A DNA stretch of 64,000 bases, from NCBI RefSeq assembly GCF_001423265.1, contig NZ_LMND01000004.1, forward strand, positions 1 to 64,000. The letters run 5' to 3'. Below are positions 50,186 to 59,123 of this stretch, piece after piece. The first letter of the stretch is position 1; every line of letters starts with the position of its first letter. The position numbers and the translations under genes are program-made. The DNA is from Methylobacterium sp. Leaf108. GTDB lineage: Bacteria > Pseudomonadota > Alphaproteobacteria > Rhizobiales > Beijerinckiaceae. The notes beneath the pieces are model-generated. The model did no database searches, was not told the DNA's origin, and saw nothing but the letters and a program-made list of their open reading frames with translations.

Positions 50186-51670
50186 ATGAAGCGCACCATC
50201 GCGGCGATCCTGGCCGCCGACGTCGCGGGGTATTCCCGGCTGATCGCGCAGGACGAGGAGGACACCCTCCGGCGCCTGGCCGACCACACCGCCCTCTACC
50301 GGGGGCAGGTGTCCGAATTCGGCGGCCGGGTCTTCAACACCGCGGGCGACGCCATCCTCGCCGAGTTCCCCAGCGCCGTGGAGGCCCTGCGCGCCGCCAT
50401 CGCGATCCAGCGGGAGCTCGGCCGCCGCAACGACGCGCTTCCCCCCGAGCGGCGGCTGGCCTTCCGCATGGGGCTGACCATCGGCGACGTGGTGGCGGTG
50501 GAGGGCGACCTCCTCGGCGACGGCGTCAACGTCGCCGCGCGCCTCGAGGGCATCGCCGAGCCCGGCGGCATCTGCCTGTCCGCCTCCGTGCACGAGACGG
50601 TGAGCAACAAGGTGCCGGTGCAGTTCCGCGATATCGGCCCGCAGCGCCTCAAGAACATCCCGCGCCCCGTCCATGCCTACCGGGTGGTGTGGCCGCAGGA
50701 GGCCGCCGCCGCGGGGTCGGTGCGCGACCGCTTGCGGCGGAGCGCGCCGGCCCGCCGCTGGCTCCTGGTCCCGGCGCTGGCCGTGCCGGCGGCCCTGGCG
50801 CTCGCCCTCCGGGCCGGTCCCCTGCCGTGGCGGGACGATCCCGCCGATCCGCCGGGCGATCCCGTCGTCACCGAAGCGCTGCCCGTGAGCGTCATCGCGG
50901 CGCGACACCTCTGCTTCAAGGACGAGGTCCGGCTCGGGGGCGTGGTGGTGCCGCGCCGCGAGATCGAGGTCCGGCCCGAGGGCGAGGGCCTGCGCGTCCT
51001 CACCGTGGCGGTGGAGCCCCTGGCCAGGGTCGCCGCCGGCCAGGTGCTGGCCACCCTCGGGCGCCTGCACGGGCCGGAGCAGCCGCCGGTGACCTTGAGG
51101 GCGCCGGCCTCGGGGGTGGTCGGGCGGGTTTCGGCGACGCCGGGGGCGCCCGTCACCGCCGCCGGCCCGGCGCCGTTCCAGATCGTGGCGCAGGGCGAAT
51201 TCGAACTCGCCGCGGAGGTGCCGTTGTCCGACCTCGGCCGGATCGCGGCGGGCCAGCCCGCCACCGTCACGCCGCTCGGCCTGCCCGAGAGCCGCGGCCG
51301 GGTCCGGACCGTGTCGGCCTCGGCCGAGGGCGCCTCGCAGTCGGGGCGCGTGCGCATCCAGATGGCGGAGGCCGGCGAGCCGCGCCAGGGCACCTTCGCG
51401 CGCGCGGTGGTGACGGTGGAGGAACGCTGCGGCACGGCAATACCGGCCTCGGCCGTGATGATCGGCGAGGAGGGCCGCTTCGTCTACCGGGTCGAGGACG
51501 GCCGGATCGAGCCGCGCCTCGTCACGATCGGACTGTCGGCGGGTGGGGACGTCGAGGTGCGCGGCGGCCTCGAGCGGAACGACGTCGTGGTCGCCCGCGC
51601 CGGCGCCTTCCTGCGCGAGGGCGCGGCGATCCGGCCGATCCGCGTCGAGGCCGGACGAGCGGCCGATTGA
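50186..51670 (+). CDS. class III nucleotide cyclase fused to an RND-adaptor-like periplasmic module
   Basis: 494 residues from ATG 50186; a GGAGGG lies immediately before it. Residues ~1-170 are a class III cyclase domain: metal Asp in AADVAGYSRL and in NTAGDAILAEF, plus GDGVNVAARLEGIAEPGG with the transition-state Asn and Arg. A membrane span follows (~190-210, WLLVPALAVPAALALAL). Residues ~235-490 match RND/HlyD adaptors and align with the 41739-42683 adaptor throughout (CFKDEVRLGGVVVPRREIEV; VVVARAGAFLREGAAIRPI). Topology: cyclase in the cytoplasm, adaptor in the periplasm. It could couple periplasmic efflux state to cAMP or cGMP. Product specificity is not decided. Confidence 0.88.
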   Translation: MKRTIAAILAADVAGYSRLIAQDEEDTLRRLADHTALYRGQVSEFGGRVFNTAGDAILAEFPSAVEALRAAIAIQRELGRRNDALPPERRLAFRMGLTIGDVVAVEGDLLGDGVNVAARLEGIAEPGGICLSASVHETVSNKVPVQFRDIGPQRLKNIPRPVHAYRVVWPQEAAAAGSVRDRLRRSAPARRWLLVPALAVPAALALALRAGPLPWRDDPADPPGDPVVTEALPVSVIAARHLCFKDEVRLGGVVVPRREIEVRPEGEGLRVLTVAVEPLARVAAGQVLATLGRLHGPEQPPVTLRAPASGVVGRVSATPGAPVTAAGPAPFQIVAQGEFELAAEVPLSDLGRIAAGQPATVTPLGLPESRGRVRTVSASAEGASQSGRVRIQMAEAGEPRQGTFARAVVTVEERCGTAIPASAVMIGEEGRFVYRVEDGRIEPRLVTIGLSAGGDVEVRGGLERNDVVVARAGAFLREGAAIRPIRVEAGRAAD

Positions 51671-51908
51671 AGAGCCCGACACCCGTGCGTCCGGCGTAAA
51701 AACCCCCGCGAGGACAGAACATCCGCGCCTGCGTGCTGCCCCGCACGGAGCCGTCGACTGGCGAGACCGGATCGACGATTCACGGTTGACCGCCAACTCT
51801 TGCACGATAACGTCGCTCCCATGAACAGGCCGACCCGCGGTCGTCCGGTCATCTTGTCCGCACCCCGTCGGGAGCGGGAATGGCGTGTCGAAACGTCGGG
51901 AGGTCGGA

Positions 51909-52256
51909 ATGAAGACAGTGGTGATGGCCTGTGCGGGATTGATCTTCGGCATCGGCACGTCGGCGGGGCTGGCGCAGGGCACCACCCTGCAGCGCGCGGC
52001 CTGTACCCCGGACGTGTTCAAGTTCTGCAGCGGCGACATCCCCAACGTCGAGCGCATCACCACCTGCCTGCGGCAGAAGAAGGCCAGCCTGAGCTCCGGC
52101 TGCCAGGCGGTGTTCAACGGCCTCGAACAGACCAGGGTCGCCACCCGCTCGATCGAGACCGGGACCGACGCCTCCGCCTGGTGCGCGCCGTCGGACCCGA
52201 TGGCGAGCGGCTACGAACTCTGGACGGCGTGGTGCCGGACGGGCGCCGCCGAATAG
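51909..52256 (+). CDS. small secreted Cys-rich protein
   Basis: 115 residues; GGAGG five bases before ATG 51909. A signal peptide (~1-23, GTSAGLAQG) is followed by a Cys-rich segment (CTPDVFKFCSGDIPNVERITTCLRQ, written in part here as CTPDVFKFC and TTCLRQ) resembling GLG1-type cysteine-rich repeats found in alphaproteobacterial secreted proteins. Six Cys in the mature part could form three disulfides. Function is unknown. Downstream is another small exported protein. Confidence 0.78.
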   Translation: MKTVVMACAGLIFGIGTSAGLAQGTTLQRAACTPDVFKFCSGDIPNVERITTCLRQKKASLSSGCQAVFNGLEQTRVATRSIETGTDASAWCAPSDPMASGYELWTAWCRTGAAE

Positions 52257-52500
52257 CCGCCTTGTCGATAGGACATCTCGGTCGATGCAAGGTCTCGGCC
52301 GGGGCCGGCCACGGCGAATCGAATGATCGCCCGTCCCGCCCGCGCTCTCGCAAGACGATATGAACCATTTTGCGAGCCGGGCATTGATTTCGTGCGGCGG
52401 TGACCCGCCGGTAACGGCGATGCCCTCCAATCCGAGACGGACCACGACTCCGTCGTGTCACCCGACATCCGGGTCCGTTCCGCAGTCAGGAAGCAATCAG

Positions 52501-52758
52501 ATGGTGTCCTTCAGATCGACGGCCGTGACCTTGTCCCTCGTGCTGCTGGGAGCCGTCTCGGCGGCACCGGCCCTGGCGTGCACCACCGGCTGCGAGATCG
52601 CCCGCCAGAACCCCTGCCTGTGGGACGACGCCTGCCGGCCCCGCCTGGTCCCGCAGCGGGTGGCCGCGGCCCGCTGGGATGCGTTCCAGCCCGTCGCCCT
52701 CAGGGCGTTCTCCCGCATGGACGTCGAGGCGGTGCGCCTGTTCCAGCGCATGCCGTAG
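52501..52758 (+). CDS. small exported hypothetical protein
   Basis: 85 residues from ATG 52501. A clear signal peptide (LSLVLLGAVSAAPALA) is followed by a short mature part with four Cys (CTTGCEIARQNPC, DDACRP). No family is recognised. The stop codon lies inside the first unit of a 21-base tandem repeat (52749-52790). The frame is open 47 codons further upstream without motif support. Its neighbour is another small Cys-containing secreted protein. Confidence 0.6.
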   Translation: MVSFRSTAVTLSLVLLGAVSAAPALACTTGCEIARQNPCLWDDACRPRLVPQRVAAARWDAFQPVALRAFSRMDVEAVRLFQRMP

Positions 52759-52790
52759 GCGGGAAAGACCATGCCGTAGGCGGGAAAGAC
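52749..52790 (+). repeat. 21-bp tandem duplication over a stop codon
   Basis: CATGCCGTAGGCGGGAAAGA plus C occurs twice in direct succession (52749-52769 and 52770-52790). The first copy contains the stop of the small exported gene. Confidence 0.9.
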
Positions 52791-53195
52791 GACGCCGGGT
52801 CGACCGGCCCGGTCCGACCGCGGGCGGGCTGCCGCCCCGCCGGTTCGACTCCAGGAATCGGAAACATGCCCGAAGGCCGCGTCTCGCCGACCCTCTCCCA
52901 ACCATGACGTGGCGATGGCCGAGGCTGGGCCCGCGCCTCGATCCATCGTGGATCTTTGATTCGGTGTCCGCTCGAATCGAGTGGGAACCGTATCATCGAG
53001 CCTGCGCGGCGCCTGAGCGAAGCCCATTTCCGCATCACGAAGTGATCAACCGGACATGGGATGAGGCCCGCTCTCCCGGAACGGACGGGGGAGGCCGAGG
53101 GGCCGGCGCGAAGCCCCCATCCCCACGCAAGCTTGCCCGGCCAGAACGCCTCCCTTGAGACGTGGGACACCCATGTCGGGACATGAGGGAGCATC
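52759..53195. other. 437-bp region upstream of flhA
   Basis: It holds the second unit of the 21-bp duplication, the dispersed repeat B (52967-53053) and the flhA leader. No gene is supported. The last ~40 bases contain the flhA ribosome site (GGGAG). Confidence 0.6.
52967..53053 (-). repeat. dispersed intergenic repeat, copy B (longest)
   Basis: On the minus strand this copy joins both parts seen in the other two: 53053-53006 matches copy A (36511-36558) almost perfectly, and 53025-52967 matches copy C (12086-12144) at about 49 of 59 positions. It lies between the small exported gene and flhA. Confidence 0.8.
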
Positions 53196-55277
53196 ATGGC
53201 TGCGATCGAGGCGATCGTCCCGGAGCGCAAGTCGCAGCGCGACATCGGGTTCGCGCTCGGCATCGTCGCGATCCTGGCGATCCTGTTCCTGCCGGTCCCG
53301 GCCATCCTCCTCGACATCGGGCTCGCCTTCTCCATCGCCCTGTCGGTACTGATCCTGATGGTGGCCCTGTGGATCCAGAAGCCGCTCGAATTCTCGGCCT
53401 TCCCCACCGTGCTGCTGATCGCGACCCTGCTGCGGCTGGCGCTGGGCATCGCCACCACCCGCCTCATCCTGGCCAACGGTCACCACGGCGTCGGGGCCGC
53501 GGGTCACGTCATCGAGGGCTTCTCGCAGTTCGTCATGAGCGGCGACTTCGTGATCGGCATCGTCGTCTTCCTGATCCTGATCACGGTGAACTTCCTCGTC
53601 ATCACCAAGGGCGCCACCCGCATCGCCGAGGTCGGCGCGCGCTTCACCCTCGACGCCATCCCCGGCAAGCAGATGGCCATCGACGCCGACCTCAACGCCG
53701 GCCTCATCGACGACAAGGAGGCCCAGCACCGCCGCCGGGAGCTGGAGGAGGAGAGCTCGTTCTTCGGCTCGATGGACGGTGCCTCGAAGTTCGTGCGCGG
53801 CGAGGCCATCGCCTCGCTCATCACCATCGCCGTCAACGTGTTCGGCGGCATCATCATCGGCACCACCCGCCACGGCATGCCGCTGGGCCATGCGGCGGAC
53901 GTGTTCACCAAGCTCTCGGTGGGCGACGGCCTCGTCTCGCAGATCCCGGCGCTGATCGTGTCGCTGGCCGCGGGCCTCCTCGTCTCCAAGGGCGGCACCA
54001 AGGGCACCGCCGAACAGGCGGTGATCGGCCAGCTCGGCGCCTATCCGCGCGCGCTGTGGGTGTCCGCGTTCCTGATGCTGATGTTCGCCCTGGTGCCGGG
54101 CCTGCCGTTCCTGCCGTTCATGGTGCTCGCGGGCCTGATGGCCTTCATCGCCTACGCGATCCCCAAGAAGCTCGCCGAGGAGAAGGCCATCGTGGTGGCC
54201 AGAGCCGCGGCCGAGCAGGAGAAGAAGGACGTCGCGGCCCGCGAATCGGTCAAGGAGTCGCTCAAGACGCCCGAGATCGAGGTCTGTCTCGGCCGCCAGG
54301 TCTCGTCCCAGATCCAGACCGCCCATTCCGAGCTGTCGCACCGGGTCGCCAAGATGCGCCGCAAGTTCGCGCGCCAGTACGGCTTCGTGGTGCCCGAGAT
54401 CAAGCTCACCGACAGCCTCGCCCTGGCGCCCAAGAGCTACCAGATCCTCATCCACGGCACCGTCGCCGCCACCCAGGAGATCCGCCCCGGCGAGCTCCTG
54501 GTGGTGGTGGGCGACGGCCCGTCGCCGGACGTGCCCAGCGATCCGGTGCGCGAGCCCGCCTTCGGCATGAAGGCGCATTGGGTGCTCGAATCCTACGGCG
54601 CCGAGGTCCGCCGCGGCGGCTTCGAACCCATCGACGGCGCCTCGGTGCTGCTGACCCACCTCTCCGAGGTGATCCGCAACAACCTGCCCCAGCTCCTGTC
54701 CTACAAGGACATGCGCGGCCTGATCGACCGGCTCGATCCCGAGTACAAGCGCCTCCTCGAGGAGATCTGCCCGTCGCAGATCTCGTATTCCGGTCTGCAG
54801 GCGGTGCTCAAGCTCCTGCTCGCCGAGCGCGTCTCGATCCGCAACCTCCACCTCATCCTGGAGGCCATCGCCGAGATCACGCCGCACGCCCGGCGCGCCG
54901 AGCAGATCGTCGAGCACGTGCGCATGCGCATCGCCCAGCAGATCTGCGGCGACCTCGCCGAGAACGGCGTCCTCAACGTCCTGCGCCTCGGCGGCGCCTG
55001 GGACCTCTCGTTCCACCAGAGCCTCAAGCGCGACGTCAAGGGCGAGGTCATCGAGTTCGACATCGACCCGCGCCTCGTGGAGCAGTTCGGCACCGAGGCC
55101 GGTGAGGCGATCCGCACCCGGATGCGCGAGACCCACAACTTCGCCCTCGTCACCGCGCCCGACGCCCGCCCCTACGTCCGCATGATCGTCGAGCGGCTCT
55201 ATCCGACGCTGGCGGTGCTCTCGCACCTCGAGATCGCGCGCGGCGTCGAGATCAAGTCCCTCGGGACGATCTCGTGA
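53196..55277 (+). CDS. flhA: flagellar biosynthesis protein FlhA
   Basis: 693 residues, the normal FlhA length. Eight membrane helices occupy ~20-320, with the FHIPEP-type loop visible as [27 protein letters not shown] and [25 protein letters not shown]. The C-terminal cytoplasmic domain (~350-690) forms the export-gate ring that docks chaperone-substrate complexes. GGGAG stands five bases before the ATG. It is the first gene of the flagellar operon in this window; fliP, fliQ and flhB are not seen. Its stop overlaps the fliR start (GTGA). Confidence 0.97.
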   Translation: MAAIEAIVPERKSQRDIGFALGIVAILAILFLPVPAILLDIGLAFSIALSVLILMVALWIQKPLEFSAFPTVLLIATLLRLALGIATTRLILANGHHGVGAAGHVIEGFSQFVMSGDFVIGIVVFLILITVNFLVITKGATRIAEVGARFTLDAIPGKQMAIDADLNAGLIDDKEAQHRRRELEEESSFFGSMDGASKFVRGEAIASLITIAVNVFGGIIIGTTRHGMPLGHAADVFTKLSVGDGLVSQIPALIVSLAAGLLVSKGGTKGTAEQAVIGQLGAYPRALWVSAFLMLMFALVPGLPFLPFMVLAGLMAFIAYAIPKKLAEEKAIVVARAAAEQEKKDVAARESVKESLKTPEIEVCLGRQVSSQIQTAHSELSHRVAKMRRKFARQYGFVVPEIKLTDSLALAPKSYQILIHGTVAATQEIRPGELLVVVGDGPSPDVPSDPVREPAFGMKAHWVLESYGAEVRRGGFEPIDGASVLLTHLSEVIRNNLPQLLSYKDMRGLIDRLDPEYKRLLEEICPSQISYSGLQAVLKLLLAERVSIRNLHLILEAIAEITPHARRAEQIVEHVRMRIAQQICGDLAENGVLNVLRLGGAWDLSFHQSLKRDVKGEVIEFDIDPRLVEQFGTEAGEAIRTRMRETHNFALVTAPDARPYVRMIVERLYPTLAVLSHLEIARGVEIKSLGTIS

Positions 55278-56026
55278 CGGCACTGGCGCCCGACAGCTTC
55301 CTGTCGGTGTTCATGATCTTCTGCCGGGTCGGGGGCTGCCTCCTGATGATCCCCGGCTTTTCCAGCCCGCGCGTGCCGGCCCAGGTGCGGCTGCTCATCG
55401 CCCTCTCGGTGTCGCTGGCGCTGACGCCGCTCCTGCTGCCGCAGTTCCAGGGCAAGCTCGACGACAACCCCGCCACCACCCTGTTCTTCATCGTCAGCGA
55501 GAGCATCACCGGCCTCGTCATCGGCTTCCTCGGGCGGATCTTCTTCTTCGTGCTCGAGACGGTGGTGAACGCCGCCTCCACCATGGTGGGCTTCGGCGGC
55601 ATGCCCGGCGCGGTGGCCGAGGGCGTCGACCCGGTGCCGGCGGTGGAGGCGCTGATCATGATGTCGGCCGCCGCCCTGGTCTTTGCCGCCGACATGCACT
55701 GGGAGCTGTTTCGCGGCATCGTCGATTCCTACGCCCGCATTCCGCCGGGCCAGGGCGTCGGCTCGCAGACGGCCCTGGTGCGCATCGTCGACCAGATCGG
55801 CACCGCCTTCGTGCTCGGCCTCAGGATCACCTCGCCGTTCATCGTCTACGCGGTGGCGGTGAATCTGGCCGCGGGCTTCGCCAACAAGCTCACGCCGACG
55901 ATCCCGGTGTATTTCATCGCGACCCCGTTCATCATGTTCGGCGGGTTGCTGATGCTCTACTACATCTCGAACGAGTTCATGATGCAGTTCCTGATCGGCT
56001 ACGTCGACTACCTGCGCAGGGGCTGA
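55274..56026 (+). CDS. fliR: flagellar biosynthesis protein FliR
   Basis: 250 residues, GTG start overlapping the flhA stop. It has about six hydrophobic helices and FliR motifs: [45 protein letters not shown], and a late [19 protein letters not shown]. It is part of the FliPQR export gate that opens the flagellar type III channel in the inner membrane. Overlap with flhA indicates coupled translation. Confidence 0.96.
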   Translation: MTALAPDSFLSVFMIFCRVGGCLLMIPGFSSPRVPAQVRLLIALSVSLALTPLLLPQFQGKLDDNPATTLFFIVSESITGLVIGFLGRIFFFVLETVVNAASTMVGFGGMPGAVAEGVDPVPAVEALIMMSAAALVFAADMHWELFRGIVDSYARIPPGQGVGSQTALVRIVDQIGTAFVLGLRITSPFIVYAVAVNLAAGFANKLTPTIPVYFIATPFIMFGGLLMLYYISNEFMMQFLIGYVDYLRRG

Positions 56027-56030
56027 GGCG

Positions 56031-56477
56031 ATGACGCCGAGCCAGCGCCTCGCCCGCGCCAAGCGCCTCGTGACGGTGCAGGAGCAGATGCGCCGCGTCG
56101 CCGAACGCGATCTGGCCGCCACCCGCCGCGACATCGCCAGCACCGAGGCCGACCGGGCCGCCCTGCTGCAGACGCTGGCGGGGGAACGGATGGCGGGCCT
56201 GTTCCTCGATGCCGCCGCCGGCCGCCTGCGCCGGATCGCCGAGACCGCCACGGCGCTCGGTGCCAGGGCTACGGCCCAGGAAAGGACCGTCCTGGCGCGC
56301 GGCCTGTCCGAAAAGCAGGCCGAACGCTGGGCCGAGGGGCTCGCCCGCGCCCACCGCGCCGAGGAGGACCGCCGCGAGGCGCTGGAACAGCTCGACCTGC
56401 TAATCGCCCGCGGCGGCGGCCTGGACGATGGCGAGACACCAGCCTCCCGAAAGCCAGGCGCGCTATCCGGGTCGTGA
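56031..56477 (+). CDS. FliJ-like flagellar coiled-coil protein
   Basis: 148 residues, five bases after the fliR stop. Nearly all helix: a long charged Arg/Glu/Ala heptad pattern (~5-125). Length and composition resemble FliJ or its rhizobial equivalent, which sits in the export ATPase complex, but no diagnostic motif is visible. The flagellar operon position is the main evidence. Confidence 0.7.
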   Translation: MTPSQRLARAKRLVTVQEQMRRVAERDLAATRRDIASTEADRAALLQTLAGERMAGLFLDAAAGRLRRIAETATALGARATAQERTVLARGLSEKQAERWAEGLARAHRAEEDRREALEQLDLLIARGGGLDDGETPASRKPGALSGS

Positions 56478-56532
56478 AGGCCCGGCGCCGCGCCGCGGCC
56501 TTCGGGATTCCCTGTCAGCCCCGGCGACGACC

Positions 56533-57036
56533 ATGAGCATCAGACCCCCATCGGACATCGTCCTCGACGTCGCCCGGGCGGCGGACCCGGCCCGCTACCA
56601 GGAGGCCTCGTCCAAGCTCACCGCCCCCGCCGGCACCGATCCGGCCGCCTTCGGCGACGCCGTGCGCATGGCGGGTGCCGGGGTCCACATGCCCCTCGAC
56701 GCCCGCGCCACGCTCACCACCCTGCAGAGCGACAGCGCGATGGCCAAGGGCGGCAAGGCCGTCGACCCCTACAAGCAGTTCGAGGCGTTCGTGCTGCGCC
56801 AGTTCGTCGAGAAGATGATGCCCGACAAGGCGACCTCGGTGTTCGGCAAGGGCAACGCCGGCGGCATCTGGAAGTCGATGCTGGCCGAGCAGGTCGGCTC
56901 GGAGATCTCGAAGGCCGGCGGGCTGGGCATCGCCCGCATCCTGTCGGCGCCGCGCAACGCCGAGGCGGTCACCGTCGAGCGGCAGGCCGCCGACCGGGCC
57001 GCCGCCGCCCTCCTGCGGACCAAGGCGACCTCCTGA
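56533..57036 (+). CDS. FlgJ/CheL-like rod-binding protein
   Basis: 167 residues from ATG 56533. The rod-binding domain is visible at ~75-140: PYKQFEAFVLRQFVEKMMPDKATSVFGKGNAGGIWKSMLAEQV, the common FlgJ N-terminal pattern. There is no muramidase domain, as in CheL of Caulobacter and the rhizobial homologue that also follows fliR. It caps or scaffolds rod assembly in the periplasm. Reading frames further upstream (to 56428) are not conserved. Confidence 0.88.
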   Translation: MSIRPPSDIVLDVARAADPARYQEASSKLTAPAGTDPAAFGDAVRMAGAGVHMPLDARATLTTLQSDSAMAKGGKAVDPYKQFEAFVLRQFVEKMMPDKATSVFGKGNAGGIWKSMLAEQVGSEISKAGGLGIARILSAPRNAEAVTVERQAADRAAAALLRTKATS

Positions 57037-57080
57037 GCGGGCTCGCCGTCCAGGACGCCCCGATGATCGAAGGACCCTCC

Positions 57081-57410
57081 ATGCTGATCGCCTCCCTCAA
57101 GCGGCTCGACGCCACCGTCTCGGCCGAGACCGAGGCGCTGCTCGCCCATCGCCCGATCGACCAGGACGCGGTCAACCGGCGCAAGGGCCAGAGCCTGCTC
57201 GAACTCACCCGCCTCACCCGCGGCCTCGACCCGGAGCGGGTCGACCCGGAGCTCGCCGACCAGCTCGCGCGCCTGCGCCGCAGCCTGCAGCGCAACCAGG
57301 AGGTGGTGGGCCTGCACCTGCGGGCGGTGGAGGAGATCGCCGAGATCGTCAACGACGCGATCCAGGACGCCGAATCCGACGGGACCTATTCCGCCCGCCG
57401 CCGCCGCTGA
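57081..57410 (+). CDS. FlgN-like small flagellar protein
   Basis: 109 residues from ATG 57081, preceded by AAGGA six bases upstream (an ATG at 57063 is weaker). It is almost wholly helical (ASLKRLDATVSAETEALL, QSLLELTRLTRG, LARLRRSLQRNQEVVGLHLRAVEEIAEIV), like FlgN-type chaperones of hook-filament junction proteins. Identification is by shape and by its place between the FlgJ-like and the last flagellar-linked gene. Confidence 0.65.
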   Translation: MLIASLKRLDATVSAETEALLAHRPIDQDAVNRRKGQSLLELTRLTRGLDPERVDPELADQLARLRRSLQRNQEVVGLHLRAVEEIAEIVNDAIQDAESDGTYSARRRR

Positions 57411-57437
57411 CCGCCCACCGAAAGCCCGGCCGCCGCC

Positions 57438-57884
57438 ATGCGCATCCTCGTCACCGGCCTCTGGATCTGTGCCCTCACCGTCGCCTCCTGCTACGGCGCG
57501 GTGACCTGGGGCAGCGGCCTCATGGGCAAGAAGACCGAGCCCTACCTCGAAGGCCTGCAGTACCAGAAGCTGGCGCCCATCAACGTGCCGATGCTCGCGG
57601 ACGGCAAGGTCACCGGCTACATCGTCGCCGTCCTGGTCTTCACCGCCGACGCGCGGCTGATGCACACCCTCTCGGTGCCGCCCAACGCCTTCGTGGTCGA
57701 CGAGACCTTCCGCCAGATCTACAGCGACCCCGAGATCGATTTCAGGCGCCTGGCCCGTTACAACGTCACCAAGCGCCTCGCCGAGGTCCGCGCCAAGGTC
57801 AACGAGCGCCTGGGCTCCGAGGTCGTCAAGGACATTTTGGTCGAGGAGTTCAACTTTGTCGCCAAGCGGGAGGTGCGGTCTTAA
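57438..57884 (+). CDS. membrane-anchored flagellar-linked protein, FliL-like
   Basis: 148 residues. One N-terminal membrane span (~3-25) is followed by a periplasmic domain with GYIVAVLVFTADARLM, FVVDETFRQIYSDPEIDF and a C-terminal KVNERLGSEVVKDILVEEFNFV. The domain resembles FliL-type stator-associated proteins in layout, but the match is weak. It is the last gene of the flagellar run, 27 bases after the FlgN-like gene. Confidence 0.65.
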   Translation: MRILVTGLWICALTVASCYGAVTWGSGLMGKKTEPYLEGLQYQKLAPINVPMLADGKVTGYIVAVLVFTADARLMHTLSVPPNAFVVDETFRQIYSDPEIDFRRLARYNVTKRLAEVRAKVNERLGSEVVKDILVEEFNFVAKREVRS

Positions 57885-58118
57885 GGGGTGGGCTTGGGGG
57901 TTGAAAGCCGGCAGCTTGGGAATTTGAGCGGTCGCTTGTGACCTGCAGCGAACTTTGGCTCGTCGGGCGCTACGAATCCTCATGGGCACTGCTTGCGACC
58001 ACGTCGCTTCCTGCCTTGCCCCCACTTTGCCCCGGCCCGCCAATTCATGTCAGGCCGGGTCACATCGTCGTTCTAGGATCTTAGCAGGTCCGTTCGTCGT
58101 GACTTGGACTGCAAGACT
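57885..58118. other. lower-GC intergenic stretch before the aquaporin gene
   Basis: Composition falls visibly compared with the flagellar genes. No gene or hairpin terminator was recognised. It separates the end of the flagellar run from the convergent aquaporin gene. Confidence 0.5.
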
Positions 58119-58859
58119 TCAGATTGCAGCGCCCTTTTCGACGACGATGGTGTCAACGACGTCCGCTGGCTCGTAGAGCCACCGTGCCATAGCCCCGGCC
58201 GCCATAGCTCCTACGATTGGTGCGAGCCAAAACAGCCAAAGCTGTGCGACGTACTCGCCGCCCGCAAACAAGGCAGGTCCGGTGCTGCGAGCCGGGTTGA
58301 CCGAGGTGTTGGTCACGGGGATCGAGATCAGGTGGATCAGGACCAGAGCGAATCCGATGGGGATGCCCGCAAAGCCCGTCGCAGCGCCCTTCGACGTCGT
58401 GCCGACGATGATGAAGATGAAAAAGAAGGTCGTCAGAAGCTCGATGATCAGGCAAGCGGCAACGCCGTACTTGCCAGGGCTGAGATCACCGTAGCCGTTC
58501 GAGGCGAACCCGTTCGGAAGCCAGCCAGCCTTGCCCGATGCGATGACATAGAGGACGAAGGCACCGACCATAGCGCCAACGACCTGGGCGACGATGTAGG
58601 GCAGTACGTGCCGGTTCGCACAACGTCCGGCAGACCACAGCCCAAGCGTCACAGCCGGATTGAAGTGGCCACCCGAGATGTGACCGACCGCGTAGGCCAT
58701 CGTGAGCACGGTCAAGCCAAAGGCAAAGGCGACACCGAGGAAGCCGATGCCGAGTTCCGGGAACGCGGCGGACAAGACGGCGGCACCACAACCGCCAAAG
58801 GTCAGCCAGAAGGTGCCGAAAAACTCGGCCGTCGCCCGGCGCATCGTATCGTGATCCAT
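58119..58859 (-). CDS. aqpZ: aquaporin Z-type water channel
   Basis: 246 residues from ATG 58859; GGGAGG precedes it by seven bases. Six membrane helices and both NPA boxes are present: [13 protein letters not shown] (~63) and [13 protein letters not shown] (~185), the latter with the selectivity-filter Arg. The pattern is that of water-selective AqpZ rather than a glycerol facilitator. Codon third positions contain clearly more A and T than the neighbours, and so do both flanks, which suggests acquisition by transfer. Confidence 0.94.
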   Translation of the reverse strand: MDHDTMRRATAEFFGTFWLTFGGCGAAVLSAAFPELGIGFLGVAFAFGLTVLTMAYAVGHISGGHFNPAVTLGLWSAGRCANRHVLPYIVAQVVGAMVGAFVLYVIASGKAGWLPNGFASNGYGDLSPGKYGVAACLIIELLTTFFFIFIIVGTTSKGAATGFAGIPIGFALVLIHLISIPVTNTSVNPARSTGPALFAGGEYVAQLWLFWLAPIVGAMAAGAMARWLYEPADVVDTIVVEKGAAI

Positions 58860-59123
58860 GTCTGAACCTCCCGCTATAGGATTTCGCGCGGCACTCGAAG
58901 AGCAGGTTCGAAATCTCAGATTTGTGCGACGCGAGCAGTCTGCGCTGGCATCTACCGGAACGCATTTCGCGAACGTTGCACGGGCAGAGGGAGACAGCAA
59001 TTACCGGAACAGCAATGCGCTTACTCTCCAATCGTATTCATGCTCAGAGGGGCTTGAGAAGGACGGCGCGGAAGGTCTGATTTCCACCCAAAGCGGCACC
59101 TCACACAATCAAACCCATCGCGT

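Noticed and set aside
12086-53053. Peptide-like strings in three frames sharing KWASLRR and AGS-IRFP patterns as a conserved gene family
   Set aside because: They are translations of the dispersed intergenic repeat, without starts or stops that fit a gene.
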